A DNA stretch of 64,000 nt, from positions 4,402,001-4,466,000 of the forward strand of contig NZ_CP163525.1 of assembly GCF_041080655.1 (NCBI RefSeq). The letters run 5' to 3'. Shown piece by piece: positions 1 through 8,207 of the stretch. The position numbers were made by a program, and so were the translations under genes. Below the pieces are notes generated by a model, which ran no database searches, was not told where the DNA came from, and saw only the letters and a list, made by a program, of their open reading frames with translations. This DNA is from Streptomyces sp. CG4 (lineage in GTDB: Bacteria > Actinomycetota > Actinomycetes > Streptomycetales > Streptomycetaceae). Within the stretch, counting starts at the first letter, position 1. The number at the start of each line of letters is the position of its first letter.

Positions 1-236
1 GCCTGGCCGACGGAGGCGCAGACGATGACGACGACCACGGCGACCACGGCGGCGGTGGTGCCGACGTCCGCGTTGTCGGTCACGGCGTCCCAGATCACGG
101 GCAGCGCGTACACGGCGACGAGGCCGCCGCCCAGGAATCCGATCACCGACAGGATGCCGACGACGAAGCCCTGGCGGTAGCCGACGACCGCGAACCACAC
201 GGCCGCGACCAGCAACAGGATGTCCAGCACGTTCAC
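1..236 (-). CDS. MarP/CvpA-like membrane protein, 3' part outside window
   Basis: Only the N-terminal 78 codons are present. They begin at a GTG (234-236) and read MNVLDILLLVAAVWF, then VVGYRQGFVVGILSVIG, a pattern typical of the CvpA-type membrane domain at the start of MarP-like periplasmic serine proteases. The visible part is almost entirely hydrophobic, with two to three membrane segments. The protease domain, if present, lies beyond position 1, so catalytic residues cannot be checked. It is the last gene of a minus-strand series after nth and the NUDIX gene, with a 117-bp gap to the latter. A plain CvpA-family protein without a protease domain is the alternative. Confidence 0.7.
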   Translation of the reverse strand, partial: MNVLDILLLVAAVWFAVVGYRQGFVVGILSVIGFLGGGLVAVYALPVIWDAVTDNADVGTTAAVVAVVVVIVCASVGQ

Positions 237-353
237 TGCTTGAGGCCTCGCCTACTCACTCCAGTCCCCACAGCTCGGACAGGGGTCCGGCCCGCCACGC
301 AGTGGCAAGAGGACACGGCGTCCCCCGGGAAACACAGCACGGTGGACACCCTG

Positions 354-1049
354 TCATGACCGCCAGTCGAGTGGGACCTGCTTCTCCCTGTCCCAGGGGC
401 GTTCCCAGCCCGCGAAGTGCAGCAGGCGGTCGATCACTCCGGCCGTGAATCCCCACACCAGGGCCGATTCGACCAGGAATGCCGGGCCTCGGTGTCCGCT
501 GGGGTGGACGGTGGTGACGCGGTGGGCGGGGTCCGTGAGATCCGCCACGGGGACCGTGAACACCCGCGCCGTCTCGTTCGGGTCGACGACGCCGACCGGG
601 CTGGGCGCGCGCCACCAGCCGAGCACGGGCGTGACGACGAAACCGCTGACCGGGATGTACAGCGCGGGCAGCACGCCGAAGAGCTGGACGCCGGACGGAT
701 CGAGGCCGGTCTCCTCCTCGGCCTCGCGCAACGCCGCTCTGAGCGGTCCGTCGGCGTGCGGATCGCCGTCCTCGGGGTCGAGCGCGCCGCCCGGGAAGGA
801 CGGCTGCCCGGCATGCGAGCGCAGCGAGCCCGCGCGCTCCATCAGCAGCAGCTCCGGGCCGTGCTCGCCCTCGCCGAACAGGATCAGCACGGCGGACTGC
901 CGGCCCGAGCCGTTCTCCGGCGGCAGGAAGCGGCTCAGCTGGAGCGGCTCGATCGTCTCGGCGGCCCGCACCACGGGCGCCAGCCACTTGGGCAGCCCCT
1001 CCTTGCTGAGCGTCACCGCGCCGCCCCGCGTCTCACTGGCCCTCGCCAT
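354..1049 (-). CDS. NUDIX hydrolase, CoA pyrophosphatase type
   Basis: The 231-aa product has a NUDIX fold with a long-form box: GGALDPEDGD followed by LRAALREAEEETGLD at about residues 90-120. That spacing is typical of the CoA pyrophosphatase (NUDT7/YeaB-like) branch, which cleaves coenzyme A or its derivatives to phosphopantetheine and adenosine 3',5'-bisphosphate. The ATG at 1049 follows a strong Shine-Dalgarno run, GAGGGGGG, 5-6 nt upstream; a GTG 11 codons in is an alternative start. It lies 54 nt downstream of nth on the same strand and is probably cotranscribed with it. Family assignment is firm, substrate is inferred. Confidence 0.85.
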   Translation of the reverse strand: MARASETRGGAVTLSKEGLPKWLAPVVRAAETIEPLQLSRFLPPENGSGRQSAVLILFGEGEHGPELLLMERAGSLRSHAGQPSFPGGALDPEDGDPHADGPLRAALREAEEETGLDPSGVQLFGVLPALYIPVSGFVVTPVLGWWRAPSPVGVVDPNETARVFTVPVADLTDPAHRVTTVHPSGHRGPAFLVESALVWGFTAGVIDRLLHFAGWERPWDREKQVPLDWRS

Positions 1050-1103
1050 GGCCGCCCCCCTCGCTCTGTCCGTCCAACGCCCGAGGGCCCCGAGAACGTT
1101 CCG

Positions 1104-2108
1104 TCACGCGGCCCCCAGCGGCGGGGCCGGCTTGCCGCCCGCGTCGAGATAGGCCTGCGGGGGCTTGAGCCGCTGGCCGGGGAAGCCGCCCTTCTCGTAC
1201 TTCAGGAGCTTCTTCGCCTTCTCGGGGTCGGTCTCGCCCTCGCCGTAGGCCGGGCAGAGCGGGGCGATCGGGCAGGCGCCGCAGGCGGGCTTGCGGGCGT
1301 GGCAGATCCGGCGGCCGTGCCAGATCACGTGGTGGGACAGATCGGTCCACTCGCTCTTCGGGAACAGCGCGCCGACGGCGGCCTCGATCTTGTCGGGGTC
1401 GGTCTCGGCGGTCCACTGCCAGCGCCGGACCAGCCGCTGGAAGTGGGTGTCCACGGTGATCCCGGGCCGCCCGAAGGCGTTGCCGAGCACGACGAAGGCG
1501 GTCTTGCGGCCCACGCCTGGCAGCTTGACCAGGTCCTCCAGCCGGCCGGGCACCTCGCCGCCGAAGTCCTCGGTCAGGGCCTTGGAGAGCCCTGTCACGG
1601 ACTTGGTCTTGGCACGGAAGAACCCGCAGGGGCGCAGGATCTCCTCGACCTCCTCCGGGTTGGCGGCGGCCAGGTCCTCGGGGGTCGGGTACCTGGCGAA
1701 GAGCGCCGGGGTCGTCTGGTTGACCCGCAGGTCGGTGGTCTGGGCCGACAGCACGGTGGCGACCAGCAGCTGGAAGGGGTTCTCGAAGTCCAGCTCCGGG
1801 TGGGCGTACGGATACACCTCGGCGAGCTCGCGGTTGATGCGGCGGGCGCGGCGGACCAGGGCGGTACGGGACTCCTGCGCCGGAGGCTTCACGGCGGTCT
1901 TGGCTGCGGCCTTGGCGAACTTCGCGGCGGTCTTGGCGGCCTTCGCGGCGGCCTTCGCGGGCGCCGCCTTCTTCGTGACCTTCTTCGACGGCACCGTCTT
2001 CCTCGCAGTGGCCTTCTTGGACTGGGCGACCCTTTTTACCGTTTTTCCGGTTTTCTCACTGCCGCCGGAGCTCTGTTCGCCCACAGCGGAATCGCGACGT
2101 ACAACCAC
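1104..2108 (-). CDS. nth: Endonuclease III (DNA glycosylase/AP lyase)
   Basis: Base-excision repair enzyme that removes oxidised pyrimidines and cuts the abasic site. The helix-hairpin-helix LPGVGRKTA carries the catalytic lysine, and VDTHFQRL carries the catalytic aspartate. The C-terminal iron-sulfur loop CHARKPACGACPIAPLC has the C-x6-C-x2-C-x5-C spacing. The 334-aa length exceeds the usual ~220-250 because of an Ala/Lys-rich, histone-tail-like N-terminus (residues about 20-75), common in actinobacterial homologues. The GTG at 2108 is preceded by AAGGGGG at a workable distance; an internal start is possible. It is divergent from crp across a 252-bp region. Confidence 0.93.
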   Translation of the reverse strand: MVVRRDSAVGEQSSGGSEKTGKTVKRVAQSKKATARKTVPSKKVTKKAAPAKAAAKAAKTAAKFAKAAAKTAVKPPAQESRTALVRRARRINRELAEVYPYAHPELDFENPFQLLVATVLSAQTTDLRVNQTTPALFARYPTPEDLAAANPEEVEEILRPCGFFRAKTKSVTGLSKALTEDFGGEVPGRLEDLVKLPGVGRKTAFVVLGNAFGRPGITVDTHFQRLVRRWQWTAETDPDKIEAAVGALFPKSEWTDLSHHVIWHGRRICHARKPACGACPIAPLCPAYGEGETDPEKAKKLLKYEKGGFPGQRLKPPQAYLDAGGKPAPPLGAA

Positions 2109-2255
2109 CCGCTAAGCCCCCTTGGCCTGTGCTCTCACCGGCGATTTGGACACCCGGCCAGCCTAAAGCCCGGCACCGACATCCGCCTCGGACCCCGAGG
2201 ATCGGCCCCCGATTGGACCCCTGACGCTTACCTCGGGACACCTGTGCGGCATCCT

Positions 2256-2269
2256 TGTGACAGATCACA
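2256..2269. promoter_or_regulatory. CRP-like palindrome between nth and crp
   Basis: TGTGA and TCACA half-sites are separated by 4 bp rather than the 6 bp of the classical CRP site. The symmetric position upstream of crp (start 2361) makes autoregulation attractive, but the spacing departs from the consensus, so this is a weak candidate. Confidence 0.35.
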
Positions 2270-2360
2270 CTGTTTGGACCGTCCGGCAAGATGGGGAGCA
2301 CGGTCCCCTGGTACCACGGGGGAGCAAGATCCCCTGAGCAGGTCGACAAGGAGAGAACTC

Positions 2361-3035
2361 GTGGACGACGTTCTGCGGCGCAACCCGCTCTTCGCGGCTC
2401 TCGACGACGAGCAGTCCGCGGAGCTTCGCGCCTCCATGAGTGAGGTGACTCTCGCACGTGGCGACTCCCTGTTCCACGAGGGCGACCCGGGCGACCGGCT
2501 CTACGTCGTCACCGAGGGCAAGGTAAAGCTCCACCGCACCTCACCCGACGGCCGCGAGAACATGCTGGCCGTGGTCGGCCCCGGCGAGCTGATCGGCGAG
2601 CTGTCGCTGTTCGACCCGGGCCCGCGCACGGCGACCGCCACCGCGCTGACCGAGGTCAAGCTGCTGGGCCTCGGCCACGGCGACCTCCAGCCCTGGCTGA
2701 ACGCCCGCCCCGAGGTGGCCACCGCGCTGCTGCGCGCCGTCGCCCGCCGGCTGCGCAAGACCAACGACGCCATGTCCGACCTGGTCTTCTCCGATGTCCC
2801 CGGCCGCGTGGCGCGCGCCCTGCTGGACCTCTCGCGCCGCTTCGGCGTGCAGTCCGAGGAGGGCATCCACGTCGTCCACGACCTCACGCAGGAGGAGCTG
2901 GCCCAGCTGGTCGGCGCCTCGCGCGAGACCGTGAACAAGGCGCTGGCGGACTTCGCCCAGCGCGGGTGGCTCCGCCTGGAGGCGCGGGCCGTGATCCTGC
3001 TGGACGTGGAGCGGCTGGCCAAGCGCTCCCGCTGA
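2361..3035 (+). CDS. crp: Crp/Fnr-family transcriptional regulator Crp
   Basis: The 224-aa protein has an N-terminal cyclic-nucleotide-binding beta-roll (GDSLFHEGDPGDRLYVV, then GELIGELSLFDPGPRTATA), a dimerisation helix around residues 110-140, and a C-terminal winged helix with the recognition region LTQEELAQLVGASRETVNK. It closely matches my memory of the Streptomyces Crp that controls spore germination and secondary metabolism. The start is the GTG at 2361 with AAGGAGAG 5-13 nt upstream. A much longer open frame runs in from the left but has no coding character there and is antisense to nth. A hairpin terminator follows at 3050. Confidence 0.95.
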   Translation: MDDVLRRNPLFAALDDEQSAELRASMSEVTLARGDSLFHEGDPGDRLYVVTEGKVKLHRTSPDGRENMLAVVGPGELIGELSLFDPGPRTATATALTEVKLLGLGHGDLQPWLNARPEVATALLRAVARRLRKTNDAMSDLVFSDVPGRVARALLDLSRRFGVQSEEGIHVVHDLTQEELAQLVGASRETVNKALADFAQRGWLRLEARAVILLDVERLAKRSR

Positions 3036-3049
3036 GGTCCACTGAGGTC

Positions 3050-3071
3050 GCTGGGGGCTGCTGCCCCCAGC
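3050..3071 (+). terminator. Terminator after crp
   Basis: Perfect 8-bp stem GCTGGGGG / CCCCCAGC with a 6-nt loop, 14 bp after the crp stop, followed by CCCCTCGTTT. Consistent with a factor-independent terminator. Confidence 0.7.
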
Positions 3072-3306
3072 CCCTCGTTTCCGGCCTGAAACAGCCTTGC
3101 CCCTCGCATCTCCCCCAGGTGAACGGCGTCAAGGCACCGCGCCCTCAGGGCTCTCCCGGACATCGAGCGGACAACGGACAACTGCCCCCGCACCGGACAA
3201 CCCCTTCCGAAGCCGGGCCGAACACGCATCCGCCACCGGGCAACTTTCCCGCCCCCTGCCTCATCTTGCTCTCCAGCAGCAGCGATGTGACCGGAAGGCG
3301 GCAGAC

Positions 3307-4794
3307 GTGACCCGACCACCCTCTCCCCACGTCCGGCGCAGCGCGGCCGTGGCCGCCGCCCTCGGGCTCGTCGCCCTCGCCGGACCGCAGGCGGCCCACG
3401 CGGCGCCGGCCGGCCCGGTCACCGGCCCCGCGGCCCTGCACTGGTCCACCTGCCCCGCGGGCTCCGAGGCACCGCGCGGCACCTACTGCGCCACCCTCAA
3501 GGTGCCCCTCGACCACGCCAAGCCGAACGGCCGGCAGATCAAGCTCACCCTCTCGATGGCCGGCGATCCGCACGCCCCGCGCACCCTCGTGGTCAACCCC
3601 GGCGGGCCGGGCCAGTCCGGCATCGGCACGGCCAAGCTGGTGTGGAGTTCGCTGCCCGAGGACGTCCGCGCGGTGTACAACGTGGTCGGTTTCGACCCGC
3701 GCGGTGTCGGTGCGAGCACCCCGGTCTCCTGCGGGGACCGCGGAAAGCTGATCAAGCATCCGGTGGCGCCGTACGCGCCCGCGACCGCGGCCGAGGAACA
3801 GGCGCGCGGCACGGTCGCCCGCAAGGTCGCCGAGCAGTGCTCCACGCACGCGGGGGACCTGCTGCCGTACATCACCACCGAGAACGCGGCCCGCGACATG
3901 GACCGGATCCGTACCGCGTTCCACCGCGACAAGCTGGACTACCTCGGCTACTCGTACGGGACGCGGCTCGGTGCGACGTACGCGACGCTGTTCCCCGCGC
4001 ACACCGGCCGCATGATTCTGGACAGCGTCGTCGATCCGACGGTCAGCACCTACGGCTCGCAGTTCGAGCAGGATCCGGCGCTCCAGCACCGGGCCGGCCA
4101 GTTCTTCGCCTGGGCGGCCAAGAAGGACGCGACCTACCACCTGGGCACCAGCCAGGCGAAGGTGTCGGCGGCGTGGGACGCCGTCCGTACGAAGCTGGCC
4201 GCCCACCCCGCGGGGGGCCGCGCGGGCAGCGCCGAGCTGGACGATCTGCTGGCCTCCGCCATGTACACCGATCTGTCCTGGGGCGATGCCGCCCAGGCCG
4301 TCTCGGACTACCGGGGCGGGAACGCGAGCGCGCTGCTCGGCGCGACCGACCAGCTGTCCCACGGAGGCGTGGACGCCGCTCAGCTCGCCTACAACTGCGT
4401 GGACGACGCCTGGCCCCGCGACTGGGCGGCCTGGCACCGGGACACGACGGCGGCCGCCCCCAAGGCGCCGCTGTTCGCCTGGCTGAACACCTGGTACAGC
4501 GCGCCCTGCGCGTACTGGCAGGCACCGACGGCCAAGCCCGTGAAGATCGGCTCGGTGAAGGTGCCGCCCATCCTGCTGCTCCAGGCCAAGGACGACCCGG
4601 CGACCCCGGTCGTCGGCGCGCAGCGCATGCGGAAGGCGCTGTCCGGTTCCCGCCTCGTCGTCGCGGGCGGCGGCAACCACGGCCAGTACCTGTTCGACGG
4701 CAACACCTGCATGGACGCCGCCGGCAACCGCTATCTGCTCACGGGCAGGCTTCCGGCCGAGAACGCCACCTGCCCGGCAGCACCGGCGCCGTAG
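3307..4794 (+). CDS. Secreted tripeptidyl aminopeptidase-like alpha/beta hydrolase
   Basis: A 495-aa exported S33-family peptidase of the Tap/SlpD type, which removes tripeptides from protein N-termini outside the cell. The N-terminus is a signal peptide (RR near residue 10, hydrophobic core, AHAAPA cleavage region). The nucleophile is Ser216 in GYSYG. A catalytic Asp sits in AKDDPATP (429/430) and His458 in GGGNHGQYL. An NPGGPGQSG oxyanion-type motif lies upstream. The C-terminal TAP domain holds several cysteines. The GTG at 3307 is chosen because GGAAGG lies 8 nt upstream and the signal peptide then starts at residue 1; an upstream in-frame extension looks non-coding. It is a single gene between crp and the sigma factor. 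Confidence 0.9.
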   Translation: MTRPPSPHVRRSAAVAAALGLVALAGPQAAHAAPAGPVTGPAALHWSTCPAGSEAPRGTYCATLKVPLDHAKPNGRQIKLTLSMAGDPHAPRTLVVNPGGPGQSGIGTAKLVWSSLPEDVRAVYNVVGFDPRGVGASTPVSCGDRGKLIKHPVAPYAPATAAEEQARGTVARKVAEQCSTHAGDLLPYITTENAARDMDRIRTAFHRDKLDYLGYSYGTRLGATYATLFPAHTGRMILDSVVDPTVSTYGSQFEQDPALQHRAGQFFAWAAKKDATYHLGTSQAKVSAAWDAVRTKLAAHPAGGRAGSAELDDLLASAMYTDLSWGDAAQAVSDYRGGNASALLGATDQLSHGGVDAAQLAYNCVDDAWPRDWAAWHRDTTAAAPKAPLFAWLNTWYSAPCAYWQAPTAKPVKIGSVKVPPILLLQAKDDPATPVVGAQRMRKALSGSRLVVAGGGNHGQYLFDGNTCMDAAGNRYLLTGRLPAENATCPAAPAP

Positions 4795-4811
4795 CCCCGG
4801 GGCCGCTTCGC

Positions 4812-4827
4812 TGTGATGCGAGTCACA
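4812..4827. promoter_or_regulatory. Predicted Crp operator upstream of ECF41 sigma gene
   Basis: Perfect TGTGA-N6-TCACA, extended to 7-bp arms GCTGTGA / TCACAGC. It also fits the GTG-N6-GNCAC consensus I recall for Streptomyces Crp. It lies 10 bp before the putative -35 element of the sigma-factor promoter, a position compatible with activation. Confidence 0.6.
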
Positions 4828-4836
4828 GCAGCGAAC

Positions 4837-4863
4837 TGTCACGGTTTCCCGCGCCGACGTGTC
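4837..4863 (+). promoter_or_regulatory. ECF41-type autoregulatory promoter
   Basis: TGTCACG, 16 bp, then TGTC. The consensus I know for ECF41-dependent promoters is TGTCACA-N16-CGTC, so the match is 6/7 and 3/4 with exact spacing, 36 bp before the sigma gene start. ECF41 factors usually transcribe their own operon. Confidence 0.6.
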
Positions 4864-4898
4864 TCAGTGCCGTCCGAAGAGAGGAGCCGAGCCGGATC

Positions 4899-5798
4899 AT
4901 GGCCGAGGACGCCTTCACCGAGCACCGTCCGCTGCTGTTCACCATCGCCTACGAGATGCTGGGCAGCGCCGCCGACGCCGAGGACGTACTGCAGGAGAGC
5001 TACCTGCGCTGGCGGGAGGTCGATCCGGCCACGGTCGGGCACACGCGCGCGTACCTGGTGCGGACCGTGACCCGGCAGGCGCTCAACCACCTGCGCGCAG
5101 CCAAGTCCCGGCGGGAGGAGTACGTCGGCTCCTGGCTGCCCGAGCCGATCCGCACCGCGCCCGAGGTCGGCGACGACGTCGTCCTGGCCGAGTCGGTGTC
5201 GATGGCCATGATGCTGGTCCTGGAGACGCTGAACCCGACCGAGCGGGCGGTGTTCGTCCTGCACGACGTGTTCGGCTACACCCACGGTGAGATCGCCGCC
5301 GCGATCGGCAAGGCCGAGGCCACCGTCCGGCAGATCGCGCACCGCGCGCGTGGCCACGTCCACGCGCGCCGGCGCCGCTTCGAGCCCGGCTCCGCCGCCA
5401 CCGGGGAGATCGTCGAGCGGTTCCTGCGGTCGGCGGCGGACGGCGACGTGCAGGCCCTGATGGACCTGCTCGCGCCCGATGTCGTGGTGATCTCCGACGG
5501 CGGCGGGAAGGTCAGTGCCGCCCGCCGCCCGATCGTGGGGCGCGACGACGTCGCCCGGTTCGTCCTCGGCGTGTACCGCACCAGCGCGACGACGGCCCGG
5601 ATCGAACCCGCCCGCTACAACGGCATGCCCGCGGCCCGGTTCCTCACCGGCGGCGCGCTGGACTGGCTGGTGGCGTTCGAGATCCGCGACGGGCGGATCA
5701 CCGGCCTCTACGGCATGCGCAACCCGGACAAGCTGGATCGCGCCGACGTGGTGCGACCGCTCGACAGAGGAGCATCCGACAGCGGAGCACTCGGCTGA
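4899..5798 (+). CDS. ECF41-family RNA polymerase sigma factor (SigJ-like)
   Basis: A 299-aa extracytoplasmic-function sigma factor with sigma2 (about 8-72, including DAEDVLQESYLRW), sigma4 (about 105-155, helix-turn-helix YTHGEIAAAIGKAEATVRQ) and a C-terminal SnoaL-like domain (about 168-285). The ECF41 hallmarks are present: WLPEP at 79-83 in the linker, DGGGK at 200-204, and NPDKL near 275. In this group the C-terminal domain replaces a separate anti-sigma factor. The ATG at 4899 follows GAGGAG. The next gene starts 14 nt downstream and is likely a target. Upstream are a Crp-type site and an ECF41-like promoter. Confidence 0.92.
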   Translation: MAEDAFTEHRPLLFTIAYEMLGSAADAEDVLQESYLRWREVDPATVGHTRAYLVRTVTRQALNHLRAAKSRREEYVGSWLPEPIRTAPEVGDDVVLAESVSMAMMLVLETLNPTERAVFVLHDVFGYTHGEIAAAIGKAEATVRQIAHRARGHVHARRRRFEPGSAATGEIVERFLRSAADGDVQALMDLLAPDVVVISDGGGKVSAARRPIVGRDDVARFVLGVYRTSATTARIEPARYNGMPAARFLTGGALDWLVAFEIRDGRITGLYGMRNPDKLDRADVVRPLDRGASDSGALG

Positions 5799-5812
5799 GG
5801 AGGCCGACAGGC

Positions 5813-6283
5813 ATGGAGACCATGACCGTGGAACGCGTCATCGCCGCCCCGATCGACGACGTGTTCGCCTGGCTCACGACGACCACCCACTACACCGCCT
5901 CACCCCTGGTGCTGCGCTGCCGGCTGGCCCGGCACGGCCAGGGCGCGCCCTACGGCGTCGGCGCGATCCGCGACCACCTCTGGCTGATCGGCTGGTTCCG
6001 GGAGCGCATCAGCGTGTACGAACCGCCGTACGCCACGGAGTACGTCGTGGAGCGCAGCGTGCCGCCGGCCCGGCACGAACTGGGCCGTATGACGTTCACC
6101 GAGACGGACGGCGGCACCCTGGTCCGCTGGACGACCCGCGCGGGGATTCCGCTCCCGCTGATCGGCGGCCCGCTCACCCGGTTCCTGGCCCGCCCGGTCA
6201 TCACCCGCACCTTCGCCAACATCCTGGAGGCGGCCGACAAGGCGCTGACCGGTCGAGCTGCGAAGGCTCCGTCGGCCCGGTGA
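5813..6283 (+). CDS. SRPBCC-family protein (START/Bet v1-like)
   Basis: A 156-aa protein with the polyketide-cyclase/START-like pattern: VERVIAAPIDDVFAWL at the start, a beta-sheet centre, GGTLVRWTTR, and a final long helix RTFANILEAADKALTG. These domains bind hydrophobic ligands, but no specific substrate can be read here. The ATG at 5813 has GAGGAGG about 9 nt upstream; a second Met follows three codons later. It begins 14 nt after the ECF41 gene and is very probably cotranscribed. ECF41 genes are often linked to small oxidoreductase or decarboxylase genes, so an SRPBCC partner is slightly unusual. It ends 9 bp from the convergent gene. Confidence 0.8.
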   Translation: METMTVERVIAAPIDDVFAWLTTTTHYTASPLVLRCRLARHGQGAPYGVGAIRDHLWLIGWFRERISVYEPPYATEYVVERSVPPARHELGRMTFTETDGGTLVRWTTRAGIPLPLIGGPLTRFLARPVITRTFANILEAADKALTGRAAKAPSAR

Positions 6284-6292
6284 GGGACCTGG

Positions 6293-7132
6293 TCACATCG
6301 GCTGGATCAGCCCGTGCTCGCTCAGATAGTCCAGCTGGGCCCGTACGGATAGTTCCGCCGCCGGCCACAGGGAGCGGTCCACGTCGGCGTAGACGTGCGC
6401 GACGACCTCGGGCGGGGTGCGGTAGCCGTCCTCGACCGCCGTCTCCACCTGGGCGAGCCGGTGGGCGCGGTGGGCGAGGTAGAACTCGACGGCGCCCTGG
6501 GCGTCCTCCAGGACCGGCCCGTGCCCCGGCAGGACCGTGTGCACGCCGTCGTCGACCGTCAGCGAGCGCAGCCGGCGCAGCGAGTCCAGATAGTCGCCCA
6601 GGCGGCCGTCGGGGTGCGCCACGACCGTCGTACCGCGCCCGAGGATGGTGTCACCGGTCAGCACGGCCCGGTCGGCCGGCAGATGGAAGGACAGCGAGTC
6701 CGCGGTGTGCCCGGGGGTCGGTACCACCCTCAGCTCCAGGCCGCCGACGGTGATCACGTCCCCGGCGGCCAGGCCCTCCTCACCGAGCCGCAGCGCCGGA
6801 TCGAGGGCACGCACGCGTGTGCCGGTCAGTTCCGCGAAGCGGGCGGCGCCCTCGGCGTGGTCGGGGTGGCCGTGGGTGAGCAGGGTCAGGGCTATCCGCT
6901 TGCCGGCCTTCTCGGCCATGTCCACAACAGCGGTCAGATGGCCGTCGTCCAGCGGACCCGGGTCGATCACCACGGCGAGGTCGGAGTCGGGCTCGGCGAC
7001 GATCCAGGTGTTGGTGCCGTCCAGGGTCATCGCGGAGGCGTTGGGCGCGAGGACGTTGACGGCGCGTTCGGTGGCGGGGCCGGACAGCACCTGGCCGCGG
7101 GGCTGGCCCGGCAGGGCACTTGCGTCGGTCAT
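6293..7132 (-). CDS. MBL-fold metallo-hydrolase, LACTB2-like
   Basis: A 279-aa metallo-beta-lactamase-fold hydrolase. The zinc motif is THGHPDHAEG (HxHxDH), followed by PTPGHTADS, TGDTILGRG and LPGHGPV, giving the remaining ligands. A C-terminal winged-helix-like segment (VVAHVYADVDRSLW to LDYLSEHGL) is typical of LACTB2-type proteins, some of which are RNases; the substrate here is unknown. The ATG overlaps the stop of the upstream NUDIX gene by 4 nt (ATGA), indicating translational coupling. A long frame running further upstream is a shadow of the NUDIX gene. Confidence 0.87.
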   Translation of the reverse strand: MTDASALPGQPRGQVLSGPATERAVNVLAPNASAMTLDGTNTWIVAEPDSDLAVVIDPGPLDDGHLTAVVDMAEKAGKRIALTLLTHGHPDHAEGAARFAELTGTRVRALDPALRLGEEGLAAGDVITVGGLELRVVPTPGHTADSLSFHLPADRAVLTGDTILGRGTTVVAHPDGRLGDYLDSLRRLRSLTVDDGVHTVLPGHGPVLEDAQGAVEFYLAHRAHRLAQVETAVEDGYRTPPEVVAHVYADVDRSLWPAAELSVRAQLDYLSEHGLIQPM

Positions 7133-8010
7133 GCGGGGCCTCCGCCCTTCGTCTCGGCCGTCGGGATGTGCTTGGTGAACTCGTCGTGTCCCGGCCAGGA
7201 CAGGACGATCTCGCCGTTCACCAGGCGGGCACCGGCCATCACGGGGGTCATGTCGCGCGCGGGAGCGGCCGCCAGCGCCCCGGCCGCGGAGTCGTACGGC
7301 GCCAGCTGGCGCAGGGTCGCGATGGTGGGCGGCATCATCAGCAGATCGCCCTTGTCGTAGCCGGCGGCGGCCTCCGCGGGGCGGATCCACACCGCGCGGT
7401 CGGCCTCCGTGGAGGCGTTCCGGGTGCGCTGGCCCTGCGGCAGGGCGGCCACGAAGAACCAGGTGTCGTAGCGGCGGGCCTCGAACTCCGGGGTGATCCA
7501 GCGGGTCCAGGCGCCCAGCAGGTCCGAGCGCAGCACCAGGCCGCGCAGGTCGAGGAACTCGGCGAAGGACAGCTCGCGCTCGACCAGCGCGGCCCGGTCC
7601 GCCTCCCAGTCCTCCCCGGTGGTGTCCCCGACGACCGAGTCCGCGTCGGGCCCGGCAAGCAGCACGCCCGCCTCCTCGTACGTCTCCCGTACGGCCGCGC
7701 AGACGATGGCCTGGGCGCCCGGCTCGTCGACGCCGAGCCGCTCGGCCCACCACGCGCGCGTGGGGCCCGCCCAGCGCACCAGACGGTCGTCGTCGCGCGG
7801 GTCGACACCGCCCCCCGGATACGCGTACGCGCCTCCGGCGAAGGCCATGGAGGCGCGTCTGCGCAGCATGTGGACGACCGGGCCGGACTCGGTGTCCTTC
7901 AGGAGCAGGACCGTGGCCGCGCGTCTCGGGGACACCGGGGTGAGGGTGCCGTCCGCGAGCGCGCGGATGCGGTCCGGCCATTCCGGGGGATACCACTGAC
8001 CGTTCGCCAT
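7129..8010 (-). CDS. NUDIX hydrolase, NUDT19-like
   Basis: A 293-aa protein with a split NUDIX box: GGGVDPRDDD, then an insertion of about 35 residues, then VRETYEEAGVLL. This extended arrangement resembles NUDT19-type CoA or acyl-CoA diphosphatases, though the substrate cannot be fixed from sequence. It is the first gene of a two-gene unit with the metallo-hydrolase. The N-terminus MANGQWYPPEWPDRIRALAD is conserved in Streptomyces homologues as I recall them. A 197-bp repeat-containing spacer separates it from ridA on the same strand. Confidence 0.82.
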   Translation of the reverse strand: MANGQWYPPEWPDRIRALADGTLTPVSPRRAATVLLLKDTESGPVVHMLRRRASMAFAGGAYAYPGGGVDPRDDDRLVRWAGPTRAWWAERLGVDEPGAQAIVCAAVRETYEEAGVLLAGPDADSVVGDTTGEDWEADRAALVERELSFAEFLDLRGLVLRSDLLGAWTRWITPEFEARRYDTWFFVAALPQGQRTRNASTEADRAVWIRPAEAAAGYDKGDLLMMPPTIATLRQLAPYDSAAGALAAAPARDMTPVMAGARLVNGEIVLSWPGHDEFTKHIPTAETKGGGPA

Positions 8011-8060
8011 GGCCGGAGGCTATCCCGTGCAGGGCGAATGTTCGAGAGGTGCCCGAGGTC

Positions 8061-8100
8061 AGCGGGTTCGGCCGGGTACGGCCGGGTACGGCCGGGTACG
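8061..8100. repeat. 10-bp tandem repeat (3 perfect + 1 degenerate copy)
   Basis: GCCGGGTACG occurs three times head to tail at 8071-8100, preceded by a degenerate copy, AGCGGGTTCG. A second pair of direct repeats (CCCGGTCGTGTCGG) lies just downstream at about 8137-8170. It sits in the spacer between the ridA-like and NUDIX genes. Confidence 0.85.
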
Positions 8101-8207
8101 TCGGCAGATCCCGCCGGATTACGGCGACGGATCGGGCCCGGTCGTGTCGGCTCGCGCCCGGTCGTGTCGGCAGAGCCCGCCCGATGACGTCGGCGGGCTC
8201 CGCACGG

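Noticed and set aside
417..3035. 872-codon open frame on the plus strand
   Set aside because: Only its last 224 codons (crp) have coding character; the rest is antisense to the NUDIX and nth genes and open because of high GC.
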